Shown piece by piece: positions 21,289-36,200 of a DNA stretch of 64,000 nt (position 1 is its first letter; each line of letters opens with the position of its first letter). Below the pieces are notes generated by a model. That model was given only the letters and a program-made list of their open reading frames with translations. It had not been told where the DNA came from and ran no database searches. Source of the stretch: Microvelia longipes (lineage: Eukaryota > Arthropoda > Insecta > Hemiptera > Veliidae); assembly GCA_018340805.1 (NCBI GenBank), contig JACMZG010000008.1, positions 79,162,541-79,226,540 of the forward strand. Direction: 5' to 3'. The translations under genes and the position numbers were made by a program.

Positions 21289-24200
21289 AATATATAATTT
21301 ATGTATATATATATAAATTTATTTAAAAGGGATTTATTTTAAATAAATCCTAAGAAACGAAAAACGAAATTTTCGAATAGAATAAAACTGTTTTGTAATC
21401 GATGATAAAGTAGTGGTAAAGTGGCTCTAGTCCTTAAGCTAGTCTTTAAAGCTAGGAAAATGAACTATGAAATGCGTGCTTTCTAGTTTCCAGCTTAAGT
21501 TTGTGGTTTATACTTTATAACCTTGGCAGCAGCGTTTCTTTGTGTTATTTCCAGAATTTTAAAGGAAATGCCACTAAAAGAATTCAAATATCAGATTAAA
21601 TTGCGCTTTAAATGTGTGCTGAAAATTCTGTGTAGCGCCATTGGTGGAATAATGAATATGCTTTCGTATAAACTACGGGATATAAATGGACCAAGATCTT
21701 GAACATTTCTGACCCCATGGAAGTTGTAACCTTATCCCGTATTTTGTTATAATCTTCTCAAGCAATAAACAATGGGAAACCATTGAGAGGTAAATTTTTC
21801 TCTAAAATTTAATACCTGCGCTGTTATAAGAATTGTAAGCATGCGCAGTTTGTACTAAACTAAATTACTCTCTACTACTAAATTTTTTTTAGTACTAGTA
21901 TTAGTTTGTACTAAATTCTCTCTATTTTTTGGTTTTCGATGGGGCCACTTTTTTGTATTGCAAATAAACTAAGTGCGTCATTCCCTTTTTTCAAGATCCT
22001 TGATTGGACATAACCTTTGAAAAATTCGGAAAGGGTTGAGTAACTTGTAAAAATTCTACTGCTCTGATTATGACGTAGGAATTATAAACTGAAAATAGAA
22101 ATGGATTGTTGAGTAAGGAAGCATGTATTTCAAAAGGAACATGCCTGACTTGCGGAACTTAATGTTATTTTTTATTGACAGAGTCAGTAAAAAAACATAT
22201 TTTTATTTTATAAAACTATGAAAGTATTTAGAAACTGTTAAGCTTTCTAAATCTCATTCGGTTTTGTAACTATTTAACATTTATCTACTCCTTGTATTGT
22301 AAGTTCTACATACAGTCTTGTTATCTCACACTGTAAATGTACTTTTACTCCCTAGGGAGGATAAGTAAAAGTGTTGCCAACTTGACAGAATTTTTTAGTA
22401 AAATTTTTAGGATTTTTTTCGGTGTTATGTTGGTACTACGGGTAGAATATACAATATACACACGCTAATGCTTAAATTACAAATATAGTATTACACATTA
22501 TTCTATTGACAGCTTACAATAAGATAATGTGAAGATAGTGGCTTTATTATCTCTTCATCAGAGTAATTGACAATGGTAAGAATAAACTAAACTAACACAA
22601 TAACAATTAAGGAGCTGAAGAATATATTAATAGTTGTTAGAATTAGTTCTCTAGTCGTAGATAAAATTTAATATGCAACAAGGGATGAAAGTTTTCAGCT
22701 CTCGTATTATCTCCCTCGTCAAGCCTCAGGAGCTAAAATGTTAGTTAACTCCCTCGGCAAGCCCCTGGAGCTAACTAGCTTATCTCCCTTGGCCTACCGG
22801 CCTCGTGAGCTAATGAAGTTTCCTCCTTCGGCGCTGCCTTAGGACAAAACTTCAACTTGAGCTGTAAAACTTACTTTCATCCCTTGTTGCATAACATTTA
22901 TTAATTCCTACTTACTTCCAGGTACGCATGCATGCAAACCAAATAATGCATCGTTTCCAGCAATATCCTCACAAATAGTGACTCCCGTAAATGATATCAG
23001 TTCTCTGTGGTCACCTTAAATGAAAATGAATATATTCAAAAGTTTCTTATTTGTGGACTTATAAAACAATATATAAATAAAAAAAGATTAGCCACACAAA
23101 AGTCCTTTATTTTTTAATATATAATAATAACTAAAAAATTATATTTTCATTTTATATTTTATATTTGTTAAACTCTGATGATGACTAATTTTTAGTCGAA
23201 AGCTTAGTTATTATTATATATTAAAAAATAAAGGACTTTTGTGTAACTAATCTGTTTTTATTTATAAAATGAATATAGTTATTAAATTAGCAAGTTAAAG
23301 TCTTAATCGTATGCAAAGAACTGTTAAGTCTGTTGTACTTCATTAAGTTTTACTTTGTAGCAAAGACATTAATCACACTACAAATTGCTCATACACATGC
23401 TTGGTCAATGCGGATCTTAAAAAAATATTGTATTAGGGGCATTATAGTATATTAGGTTACAACACTGTAAAGAAGGTCTTTGTTTACCGCGGCGACTATA
23501 TTGTGAGAAGTGGGACAGTAAAAGGAGCCGGGGTAAAAAAAAGCTATTCCTAAAAGTGTAGCATATGCCATTTTTTTGGTCGTAGAAATAATAAACAACT
23601 ATTTAGAAGAGAAACAGTATAATGTTTAAAACTTTGCCGCTACACTTCTTTCGATCGCCTCGTTGGCCAAAAGTTTCAATTCTGGCGGGGTATTTTCATT
23701 GTTTGAATCAGAACCCATAATTATTCAACACTTGATGATTAATGACTCACTTTTCGAAAATAACAAAACTTTGATAACAAAAACGTGCGATAATTTATTT
23801 GAAAAAGTAAGAATAACAAAGAAGGTTATATTATAACCAAGTAGTAAACTACTAGCGCCCACCTAGTGGACATTTGAGACACTTCACTTGCGACAGTTTG
23901 TCGCTAGTAAAATCGTCGTAGACCATAAAAAACGCATTTTTACCGTCATAAAAACATCTACTTGTTTGAGGATGTAAAGTGCCTATTTTACAGCTACCCA
24001 AAAAAATGATCTGTCTGAGGGCAAACGAAGCGAGTCTTGAAATAGTAAGGTAAAGCGTAGCAAATCAGTTAAAGCAAGAATGAGTTTTAAGGTAACCCGT
24101 ACCTGATTTCTACTTTTTCTCATTTATTACGTTGGTATATAGGAAAAACTGTATGTCCACTAGAAATCTAATAACCTGAATTTTAAATAAATTTTTATGT

Positions 24201-27200
24201 TTCAGGTGTTTTAAAACATCATGAGCTGTTTTTACAAAGTTGTCTGTCTCTATGTGTGTGTGTGTGAGTCTGTTATAATCGTAGCTCCCAGTGTATAAGT
24301 GCTCGAGAGTTGAAACTTAGTACTGAAATCAATTCTTAGGGCTTGTTGCCAGAAAATAATTTTTAAAAAAGTAGAAAATGTATAAATTGCGAACAAATGT
24401 TTTGATAGAATTAAAATTTCAGCACGCATGTATTCATATATAAGGCTCTCTATATGTACCAACTTTCATATTGTTTCCCGCATTAGCTCAATTTTTATCA
24501 AATGATTTGTATACGTTTTTTTAAAAAAAAATGTAAAAAATCAAATAATGATCTTATTGTGCTTTAACACAAGTGTATCCTTTTACATAATAAATAAGTA
24601 TACTAAGTTTCGTTTCAATGCGGGAAGAATATCTCAAGGTTCTGTTGGATCATAGAAGCAGCATCAACCAAGGTTGGTGCCTGGGTGGGAAACCGCTGGG
24701 AATGAAACAAATGTATTGATTGTCTTTGGACTAGCGAAGCCAATTAGAAGACACGTTGCAGTATAGATTTGATAACTTTTATACTGTGGGACTTTATAAT
24801 AAAGGCCCTTTTTATATATTTAAAGGAAAAATATATAATAAAGGAAAAAATAGCCCTCGTAAATCGTACGTTTAATCACCATTAAAACGTAAAGAGACAT
24901 GAAGTATTTTATCGTGGTTTATTCGACATTATCTTTTCTTTTCTTAATTACTTTTTCAGTTAGAAAATGACTGTATTTAAAAGAATGATTCAGTATTAAT
25001 AAATCGAATGATTACATGGTGTTTATTAGTACCAATGATCAGTAGTGTTTGTTTTTGTCTAGGGACTTTTTTCTCAAACCAGGACCTAGTTAATTTCTAG
25101 TTGCATGAAATTAAAAATATATGCAGCCTACTAAAGTAGTGTAAGAATTATTTACACTACTATTTAAGTGAATTTGATAGATGGTACTTATATTACTTTT
25201 AATTTAATTATTCTTTTTTTTTGCTTAATGAAGAAACGGATGTTCTGGGTTCGGTCTGGTGACACCTTAAATCGAGATTTATGTTGTAGTAGCTCCTTCA
25301 TCAAATACAATTTCTAGAATGCATGTGGATATTCTATTGATCTTGGCATAGTTATTTTGAAAAATTGCTTATGGAATGGCTCGCAGCCAAGGAGAGTAGA
25401 ATAAGACAAAAATCCGTTTCAGAAGTCACTGGTCACAATAAAATAGATGATTGACATTTGATAGATGACATTTTAGTCTACCAATACTAAATAATTCTGA
25501 GGCTGATGTCCGCAAGGCATGGGAAATTTCTTTGGATTGCTTGTTTTATGCACAGCAATCATTTTGTTGCTAATATCTTCGGTTTATGCTTCATTTAACC
25601 ATAAATCTTTAACTTGTTTGGTAATTATCCAGGATTTTTCTGATAAATTGTGTTAAAAAGTGATAAGAATAAGCATAAACTCAGCTTTGTATGTGGGGCC
25701 ATTATTTTGAGCACAAGCGATCAAGCAAGAGCTGACATATTTGCCTGAAGTACAGTATTAGGTGTATTTATTTCCTTTGAAATATCTAGGAACATTGACG
25801 GGCTGTTAAGAGAGTTATTGTTTAAACCATTCGACCGGTCGCGGATCTCTGCCAATAACCGTGGCTATTTAAGTTCTGTAGCCTTAAAAAAGAAAACGTT
25901 AGATATCCTTAACAATTTTAAAAATTCAATGGCACTTACCCATGTATCCTGAGTATGTAATAATGCCCGAGTCAGGTGTTGACTCAAATCCATATATTAT
26001 TATAGTTTCTTCACGATTCTGTCTGCAAACGATAATAGAAGTTTCATTTAATTGCATTTATGACCTAAAATTTATTCAGCTCAGCTTGGATAATATACTG
26101 GGGAGTACTATACTGCTTTTTTATCTATGTGACCTTCCTTAGATTGTTACTCCCCTTTGAGAGATCAGACTGGTTACTCCCTTTTTTGGTTACTCCCCTT
26201 AGTGTTTTGATTTTATTACAAATCTTTATATATTTTACCTTATTATACGCTCTTACCCGGGTATGTAGAAAAGCATTGGGGCTTTTGTTGGGGTTAGAAT
26301 AGGGGGAAAGACAAAGATATGACATCTTCACTGAGAGGAGTAACCATTTAACGAAAGTCTCTGAGTAACCTTCTTGGATGGATATGAACGGAGTAACCTT
26401 TTTCAGATAGTTACTCCCGTACTACGCTATCTTATCTTATATAACGCTATCTTATATAATATGACTTACATTATATTATATGTGAGTTAAACTTGTACCG
26501 AGTTATGTATTTTTTTCATATTTCAATTATTTAATAACATTTGTCATTTTTCTTTGACATTTTCATTTTATTTTAACGAATACCTTAAATCTGTTAATAT
26601 CTTTATTTTTTTGTAAAATAATCTCAGTTAATTTTTATTTGACCGTGGAAATCTCATTGTGTACGTTTTATCTCACGTTAAATCGAACTGATATTGATAT
26701 TATAATCATACAAGTGTTTTCAAAGTAAGTAAAACATTTCAATGTCTTTACTTTCATGTTTTTGTAACTCTATTATGCATTGTGCTTGTATCAAATTTGC
26801 TTCTCTGTTGCCTATGTATATTGCTCTTCGTTTTAGGTTTTGTCGTTTTATATTTTTACTTCAACTCTTTATAATTACTTACACTTTATTTATTTATAGT
26901 TATTTATTGCTTTATTATCAATTTAAGTATTTTCCATAATTATTATTTCAATTTTCAATATATATTTACCTATTTATTTATGATTTTTCACATATTAATT
27001 CTTTCTTTATTATATTTATTTTATTCTTATACTTTTTTCCATTATTCCTGGAAAATACAATATTCTTGTACTTTTATAGAAATTGGGTCTCTCATTGGTA
27101 AATGTATTTTCACATCCTGCCCGATTAGAGGTTGAATATCTCCAGTTTATTTATATTAAATACTTTGTCTATACTGTCGTCGCCCTATGGTAACTGATAT

Positions 27201-30200
27201 TGAAAAGAACCGCTGTTTGAGGGTCCATTTTATATGAAAGTGCCCCTTTTCTTTTTTCTTTGTTTTTCACATATATTTTTGCCCTAATCTTTCTTTTTAC
27301 TTTGTTATAAGGAGTAACTATCTACATCAATCCTTTACTCCCTTGGGGAGTAACCATCTGGGGAAGTAACTATCTAAAGAAGTACCCACAAACATACATA
27401 TAATAAAGTTTCATTATATTATCATTATTAGTTTTGGTTTTATTGATTGACGTATATATGTCAAACAAAGCATTACGTTATTGATTGACATAATGTAAAC
27501 TGTTCGGGACTAGCCCTACCATCGTAGTGTTAAAATTGATAACATGAGCTATACCATGTATTGTCCTTTTATTAAGTTATTAACCTTCCCTGGAATAGGC
27601 ATTCACTGCTAAACCTGGAAGACTTTGCCGTGTTGTGATTTAGCATCTTTTAATTCTTTGCCATGTAACCAACTCTGGACTTGAATCTCAATTTAGATTT
27701 GCTGCACCAGCTAATTCATCTAGCAATGGAAGCAAGATGGAGAAAGGTGGTGGTGATACAAGTTTCCTTTTGAGTTTTGTAATTTTGATTTCTTTTTAAT
27801 TTTGTGCCGTTTCACATAAACCCCTTTCTGGGGTGAAATTTGTGCCAATAATTACATTAACAATTCAACTTCTTGGACTGTGCTGTGTTGTGAGTTTCCC
27901 CTTTCATAGACAACATTCAGCAATACTGAAGCCACCTAATTCAAGAAATTAACCACCTAAATTGGAATATTGGATCCAACAATTAATAATAGGGTTTTGC
28001 TTAGCTATAATTATTTCTATTTTGGAGGTCTGGTGCAGACATTCTACTAATTCACCACGAGCAACAATCACCAAAATTTATCACCATTGCCCCATTTCTT
28101 TCATAGCTCGCTTGGCCCCATTCACTTAATTTATGTAAAATACATGGTATGGTATTTATTTGTATTATATTTGTTTTTGTTGATTTCTTAGCCGTTAATA
28201 CTGTTCCCGAGCTAGTGAGTTGTACTCAGTGCGGGTTAATCGTTACTAGTCTCACTTTAGCCCAAACATAAAGGACCTTCGAGCCAGGGATACAGTTATT
28301 TACAGTTTATGAAATGATTTTGCTGAAATTTGCAGTTTTGCAAAGCCAAGTTACTCATAAATGTCAGGTTATCTAACTCAAGTTATCGACAGAACAATAT
28401 TCATAAAATTATCTCTATTTAACAATATTATTTAATTATTACACTATTTTCTAATCAAATACAGTCCATATAATAATAATAATTTACACAAATACTGATA
28501 AAAATAACTTAAATAATTAATAGTTAATTACACTGAACATTCTTGAACACTTTCACAACACTTAGAGCACTTCCTTCATATTTCTAAGCTCTATCTTCAG
28601 TTTAAACTTTCTATTCATGAAGAATATTATTAATTTGTATTATTTAAAAACATTTATTCAGTCTACCTGTTTATTTACCTCAGTATTCTTGTCTGTTTAC
28701 CTAGTTTTACATCCTTATGAAACCTACCTTATCTCACATCCTATTTTTAAAAAATATTCACGGTTATTCTTCATTTAACTTGTTTAAATGCTTAAAGGTA
28801 ATCACAAACTTCTTAACAAATCATAATTTGAGGAAAAATATTCTTGAAATTGCCTATTGTGATTTACTTAAACTTGATTAAGTTCGTTTGTTTACAACTT
28901 CAACTTGAATGTTTGTTTTGAATAGAAATTTGATTTAAGCAGTACTTATTCAAGTTCGTTTATTGTCAACAACACTTTTAAGTATAAATGGTTTGCATAC
29001 CTACTTTAATCAAACTTATATTACTTTGTACATATTTTGTTATTATACTATGTTACTTGTTTTCTCATATAAAATTAAAGTTTATATAGATAAATGTAAT
29101 ATTTTATTGTATGCATTTTGTTGAATATCAATTTAATTCTAAATAATACCAATATAATTGCTCCTATTTTGTCATTGTGTTACTTATGTATGAAATTATT
29201 TTATTATTGAAATTTTGTTTTTTATGTACTTATCTGTAAAGTAACTATTTTGTTCTTATACTTTAATTTATTATATTAATTTAAGATATTTTAATTTATA
29301 CATTGATTTATTTATACAAGCATAATGGCTGGAAAAGAATCTGTAAAGGAATCTTCTATAAGTAATGAAGATACATTAAATTACATCAATGCCTCAGATC
29401 AAGACAACCCTTTCAGGAATATTACTGTGACTAGAGGTTCAGGGAAATATTCGTTTAAGACCTCAGGTGCAGCAGACCAACCTATTGAAGAAATCGTGGG
29501 TTTAGAGGAAGAGGACCCAACCTTTGCAGCTCTGAGATGCAAGTTGCTTCGAGCTGTTGAGGACTTGGAAGAACTTCACGCTGTCGGGTTAGGTGCGAGA
29601 AATAACCCTGCCAGACAGTCAAGGTTCCTTACCATGCATAATGCTACTACAGAGTCTGTTTTCAGGCGGTTTAATGATCTTTTTGACGAGTTAACAGATC
29701 TGCTGGGCACAGAGCAGTTAAATGATCAAGACCAAGCTATGAGAAAAGATGTTAAGGAACTTATTTTGCACTGTGCTTCATAGCAGAAGAATTTAAACCT
29801 ACTCCTCCTCCCTACACCTCCAGCACCGCAACAGAAGCTTACTATAGCCATCGTCCTGCAGGCTTGCCTGATATCAAACTTATAAAATTTGATGGGCAAC
29901 GTACTGCATGGAAACAATTTAAAGACACTTTCGAGTCAATAGTCATTCATGCACCAGGTTTAAGAGATATCGACAAGTTTCATTATCTCAGAACGTCTCT
30001 CAAAGGTGCTGCTAGTGCTAAAATAGCGCAATTGTCAATGACAGCAGAAAACTTTTCTGTGGCCTGGAAAATCTTAACAGATGCTTACGATAACCCTCGA
30101 GTCCTGGCCTCAGCATACTTGGACCAATTGTTAATATTAAGCAGCTGACTTTTAAACCTTCTACAGAACAGCTGATCGAAATCACTTGCCAAATAGCAGA

Positions 30201-33200
30201 GAGTGTTGAAGCATTTAGGCAGATTGATATACCTAATAAGACTGAGTTTCTTCTCTTTTATCTTGCACGTCGAGTTCTAGATAAGCATACTAGAGAGGCT
30301 TTCGAATTACAGTTAAGAAATTTAAATACTTTTCCAACATATGATAACTTAATTACGTTCCTGCAACATCGAAGCACCGCTGGAGAGCTGGCATCAGGAA
30401 TCAAGGCGCCATCATCAGTGGCTGACATTAATAACAAGTCTTCAACTTCAAACAGGGGAACTTATCAAAGAAGACCTAACTACTACTCGAATAAGGACAC
30501 TAATAAGGAAAGATCTTCCCTTTTGATAAATTCAAATAATAATAATAAGCTATAATAAAATAATAATTCTAATAAAGAGCATAATAATTCGTCTTATCAA
30601 AATCGACCAAATGGTAGATATAACAAGAGACGTACTCCTTATCACACTCCGTTTCCTCCATGTCCAATCTGCACAGAGGGAACTTACTATCATCCTCCAG
30701 CCCGTTGTGCTAAGTTTCAAAACATGACGGTTGATCAGCGCAAAGAAGCTCTTAAAGAGTGGAGAGGGTGTTTTAATTGTCTTTATTCATCCCACTCGAC
30801 TAAGGATTGCAAGGTAACAGGAACATGCCGATTTTGCAATAGTAGAACACATCACTCTCTACTTCATAAAGAAAATAATTCTAAGAGCCAGTCCAACTCT
30901 GCTAGTACAGTGTCAGCTGTCACGGTATGCTCACAAACCCATCCACACAAGTTTTATTAGGAACTGCTGTGTGCTATCTCAAAAATGCTAATGGTGAACT
31001 GCATAAGATCAGATTAGCCTTAGACTCCGGCAGTCAGTTTTCTATCATCACTTCTAGTGCTGCTGCCCGCTTAGGACTAACTATCAACAAATGTGACATC
31101 AAAATACTTGGCATTGGTCAAACGCCCTTTCTAGGTTTCAAAGGCAAGACCAGCTGCCATCTTGTTTCTTCTTCGAACCTTTCGAACTCTCTTCTTCTGT
31201 ACTCGTGATGGATGCTATAACTACATGTTACCTAGTGTTCCTATGTCGTCACTAGGCCTCATATGAAGGTTATCATTTAGCAGATTCTAACTTTGGAGAC
31301 CCGCGCCCCATTGATTTTCTTTTGGGTGCTGATCTATTTACCGATGTATTAACTGGAGATGTTATCACCATAAAACAAGATCTACCTAAATTAATTGGAA
31401 CAGTGTTTGGTTATGTTGTCATGGGAAAAGTTACGAATTTAGTTCATGTTAACCAACTTCAGGCATTATGTGCAACTATTCACGCTTCTTCAGCACAAGC
31501 CTCCTTAGAAAAGGACTTAGAAAAACTATGGGAGTTGGAACATTTTGAGCCCCCCTACAGGACTTGCTGACCCAAACGACGTTGCCTGTGAGGAGCACTT
31601 CCAAAGGACACATTACCGTTTACCAACTGGGCGGTACGTGGTTAGATTACCATTCAAAGCAGATCCTCCTAAGCTTCCTTCGAATAGGTGGATTGCCATG
31701 AAGAGATTTTCTAACATTGAAAATAAACTAATAAATAATGATCTTAAAAAACTTTACGACGATTTTATGCAAGAATTATAGAGTTAGGACACATGGAATG
31801 ACTACTGAGACTGGAGAGTACATTATTCCTCATCACGGAGTTGTCAAAGAAGAAGGCGAACGCACCAAGATTCGGGTCGTATTCGATGCTTCTGCAAGAC
31901 CTCTGCTGGATCTCTAAATGATTTCCTACACACTGGACCAAAGCTTCAGAACAATATTGTTCACATTCTTTTAAATTTTAGATTACACAACATTGTCTTT
32001 ACTGTGGATTTAGTAAAGATGTTTCGACAAATAGTGGTTGACCCTCAAGACAGGAAATACCAACACATATTGTGGAGATCTAATCCTGAAGAGCCTGTCG
32101 AGGAGTATGCATTAAACACAGTGACTTATGGCCAAGGTCCTGCACCATACTTAGCAATAAATGTGTTCAGCAACTTAGAAAGGACGAAGGTGACAAATTT
32201 CCATTAGCAGCGAAGGCAATAGACAACGATATGTACGTCGATGACCTGGCGACGGGATGTTCTACGCTAGAACAGGCTCTAGAACTTCAGGATCAGCTGA
32301 TAAAACTCTTTCAAATCGGCTGCTTTGAGTTAAGTAAATGGGCAAGTAACCATCCGCTCCTACTTGATGTTGTAGATATTGAAGCTCGAAAGCTAAGCTC
32401 TCAACCGAAGACCATAGAAACTCCAGATGACACAGGAAGAATAAAAATTCTTGGGTTACAGTGGGACCCGGTAGATGATGCCTTTCGTTATGAAGTACAA
32501 GTACCCCCGCCTAAGTTTACAAAACGAGATATTCTATCAACCATTTCGCGGATTTACGATCCTCTGGGACTGCTCAGTCCTTTAATTATATCAGTAAAGG
32601 CTTTAATTCAGATGTGTTGGAAACTTAATCTTGACTGGGACGAGCAACTTCCAGATACTCTTAAACACCAGTGGTCCAATTTCATTTGTCAAATTTCTAA
32701 GATCTCTGAATTGCGTATCCCTCGTTGGGTGTGCTCAGGCGATGCCCCAACCTTTGAGATTCTTATATTTGGAGATGCCTCTGAGCTCGCATACTGTGCG
32801 GCCGCTTACTTGAAGGTTTCAGATGGAGGATATAGAAATGTTAATCTAATTCTAGCCAAAGCAAAGCACCCTTAAAGAAATTGTCTATACCGAGGCTCGA
32901 ATTATGTGCAGCTCTACTTGCAACTAAACTCCAGGAAATTCTATTTAATTTTATATCAAACTTACCTTCGACACCCAAGATTAATTTCTTCTCGGATTCG
33001 ACTATAGTTCTTGGATGGCTAAACACTCCCGCTTTCAACTTAAAGACTTACGTGGCTAACAGAGTCACCAAAATCTTGGATTCGACTACCCTTGACCAAT
33101 GGTCTCATGTAAGGTCAGAAGATAATCCTAGCGACCTTGGTTCAAGAGGACTTACAATTGACAAGTTGGTAAATAACGATTTGTGGTTTCACGGACCTAG

Positions 33201-36200
33201 TTGGGCGTTATCTAACCCGGAGGAATGGCCAGTGACGCATAATTCAAATCTTCTTAATGACCTAGATACTCTTCCTGAGTGTCGAAGTGATCCTCTAGGC
33301 TTAGGAACCACTCTAGTAGTGACTGAGAAATGTAACTACTTGTATTCTTTTGTTGAATCTGCCACCTTTTATATAAGACTTCTTAGAAAAATTGCTCGAG
33401 TTGTTCGTTTTATTCGAAATTGCTTAGCACCTTCTCATCTTCGTATCTCTGGAGACATCACTCCTAGAGAATACCATAATGCATTATTACTGTGCATTAA
33501 GGCAGATCAGGCCGAACATTTCAATTCAGGGAAGGAAATAGTTCTGTCTACGTCTCTAAAAGGACTTCAAAGTTTTACTCCTTGCCTTGATGAAAATGGT
33601 CTTCTCAGGGTAGGCGGTAGAATACACAACGCTGACGTTCCCTATTCTACTCGTCACCCATACATAATACCTGCAAAGTCCAATCTAGCTCGTCTGATTG
33701 TACGTTACTACCACGACACATATCTTCATCCTGGACCATCTCTCCTAATCACTATCTTAAGACATAAATTTTGGATAATTGGTGCAAGAAATCTAGTTAG
33801 AAGTACACCAGGAGCTGTCTCAAATGTAGACGTATGAAAGCTAAACATTGCCAACCTATAATGGCCAACCTACAGTGGAACGTCTTCAAGGAAGTCGTCC
33901 GTTCTTAAAGGTTGGAGTTGATTACGCAGGACCCTTCATGACACGTACATCCTTGCGAAGAAATGCCCCTGAAGAGAAAGCATATGTGCATATTTGTATG
34001 CCTTGCATCCAAGGCAGTTCACATTGAAGCTGTTTCTTCAGCTAGTACGCCAGCATTTCTTTCAGCATTTGACAGGTTTGTTAACAGACGTGGTTGTCCC
34101 AATCTGATTTGGTCTGATAATGGCAAAAACTTTGTCGGTGCTGCCAATACCTTAAGGGATTGGTACCAGTGGTTTAATGAGGAAAGCACTCAGGATTCCT
34201 TAATACAGCATACACACCCTAATGTCGTTGAATGGCGATTCAATGCCCCTTATGCTCCTCACATGGGAGGCATATGGGAAGCAGGAGTCAAATCAGCGAA
34301 GAAACTTATCCGTTGTGCTTATGGTGAAGGACGTTTCACTTTCGAGGAGTTGTCTACTCTTTTTATAAAGGTGGAAGCATTACTCAACTCTAGACCAATA
34401 TGCGCTCTCAGCAATGACCCTCATGATTACGACGCATTGACACCAGGTCATCTCATAATTGGTGAAGCAATAGTAGCACCCCCAGAACCTTCTCTGTTGG
34501 AGATAAAGTCATCATACCTTGACCGCTGGCAGTTAGTAGTGCAGCGAACACAATATTTCTGGAAAAGGTGGAAGGCAGAGTGTTTACACGATCTATTGCA
34601 GCGGTCTAAGTGGCAAAAGCATGAACCTAACTTAAAGGTTAATGATCTTGTTATTGTACAAGGAGCAAAATCGGAAAGGCATAAGTGGCCTTTAGGAAGA
34701 ATAGTTGAGGTCCTCCCCGGGCCTGATGAGATTGTAAGAGTAGTAGTAGTACGTACTAAACAAGGAGAAATCACCAGGCCGAGTACTAAAATAGTACCAC
34801 TACTAGAACCGTCCGAAGATGATGCACCGGATGTGACGGAAGAAGATTAGCTTCTCTCCTAAATATTTTGTTAATTTGATACATATTTATTCTTTAGGTT
34901 TAAGTTAATATTTTGGAGCATTATTTATTAATTAATTTATTTGTATTTATCCTAGTTTTAATACCTACTTTCTACTAATCTATTCCTTAACCAACCTTAT
35001 TATTTAATCTAAATTTTAAATATATTTATTCATTATGTCTTATTTAGTTTACACTATACAATAAAACATTGATAACTCAAAGAATAACACACATTTGGTT
35101 TGCATGCTTAGTAATTTAAACGTTCGTTTAGGTAGGCGGTTATGTTCGGGACTAGCCCTACCATCGTAGTGTTAAAATTGATAACATGAGCTATACCATG
35201 TATTGTCCTTTTATTAAGTTATTAACCTTCCCCTGGAATAGGGCATTCACTGCTAAACCTGGAAGACTTTGCCGTGTTGCTGATTTAGCATCTTTTAATT
35301 CTTTGCCAGTGTAACCAACTCTGGACTTGAATCTCAATTTAGATTTGCTGCACCAGCTAATTCATCTAGCAATGGAAGCAAGATGGAGAAAAAGTGGTGG
35401 TGATACAAGTTTCCTTTTGAGTTTTGTAATTTTGATTTCTTTTATAATTTTGTGCCGTTTCACATAAACCCCTTTCTGGAGGTGAAATTTGTGCCAATAA
35501 TTACATTAACAATTCAACTTCTTGGACTGTGCTGTGTTGTGAGTTTCCCCTTTCATAGACAACATTCAGCAATACTGAAGCCACCTAATTCAAGAAATTA
35601 ACCACCTAAATTGGAATATTGGATCCAACAATTACATAAAATAGTCAGGTTTTGCTTAGCTATAATTATTCTATTTTGGAGGTCTGGTGCAGACATTCTA
35701 CTAATTCACCACGAGCAACAATCACCAAAATTTATCACCATTGCCCCATTTCTTTCATAGCTCGCTTGGCCCCATTCACTTAATTTATGTAAAATACATG
35801 GTATGGTATTTATTTGTATTATATTTGTTTTTGTTGATTTCTTAGCCGTTAATACTGTTCCCGAGCTAGTGAGTTGTACTCAGTGCGGGTTAATCGTGAC
35901 TAGTCTCACTTTAGCCCAAACATAAACAAATCACCTATTTTTACTAATACATTAGAAAATTCTTATATGTGGCAGTATGCCACTTTTATTAATCAGTGAT
36001 ATGACGATCTGATAAATTACAACAACCATGTGGCCACAAAGCAGCCTAGGAGCCGAAATTTGTGAGGTGGGGTGGGATAGAAATGTGAGGAGTCTATAGA
36101 GACGGTACATGCTGGCAACATTGTAGAGGAGGAAGGGCATGTACTGTTATGGTACTTATTGTGTGATACTGTACTGTATTTGGTACTGTTGGATATTCCC

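Larger units (their letters stand above)
27501..35922 (+). mobile_element. BEL/Pao LTR retrotransposon, full length, frames broken
   Basis: LTRs of 768 bp (27501-28268) and 780 bp (35143-35922) begin TGTTCGGGAC and end CCCAAACA. The target duplication TAAAC is at 27496-27500 and 35923-35927. The order of domains, Gag (DUF1759-type), zinc knuckles, DUF1758 protease, RT, Pao peptidase A17/RNase H, integrase and DUF5641, is diagnostic of BEL/Pao. Several single-base frame breaks and stops interrupt the coding region. The two LTRs are nearly identical, so the insertion looks fairly recent. It lies antisense in intron 2 of lipocalin-like copy 3. Confidence 0.95.

Noticed and set aside
34448..34774. 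Minus-strand frame of 108 codons
   Set aside because: Shadow of the BEL/Pao integrase/DUF5641 coding sequence on the other strand.
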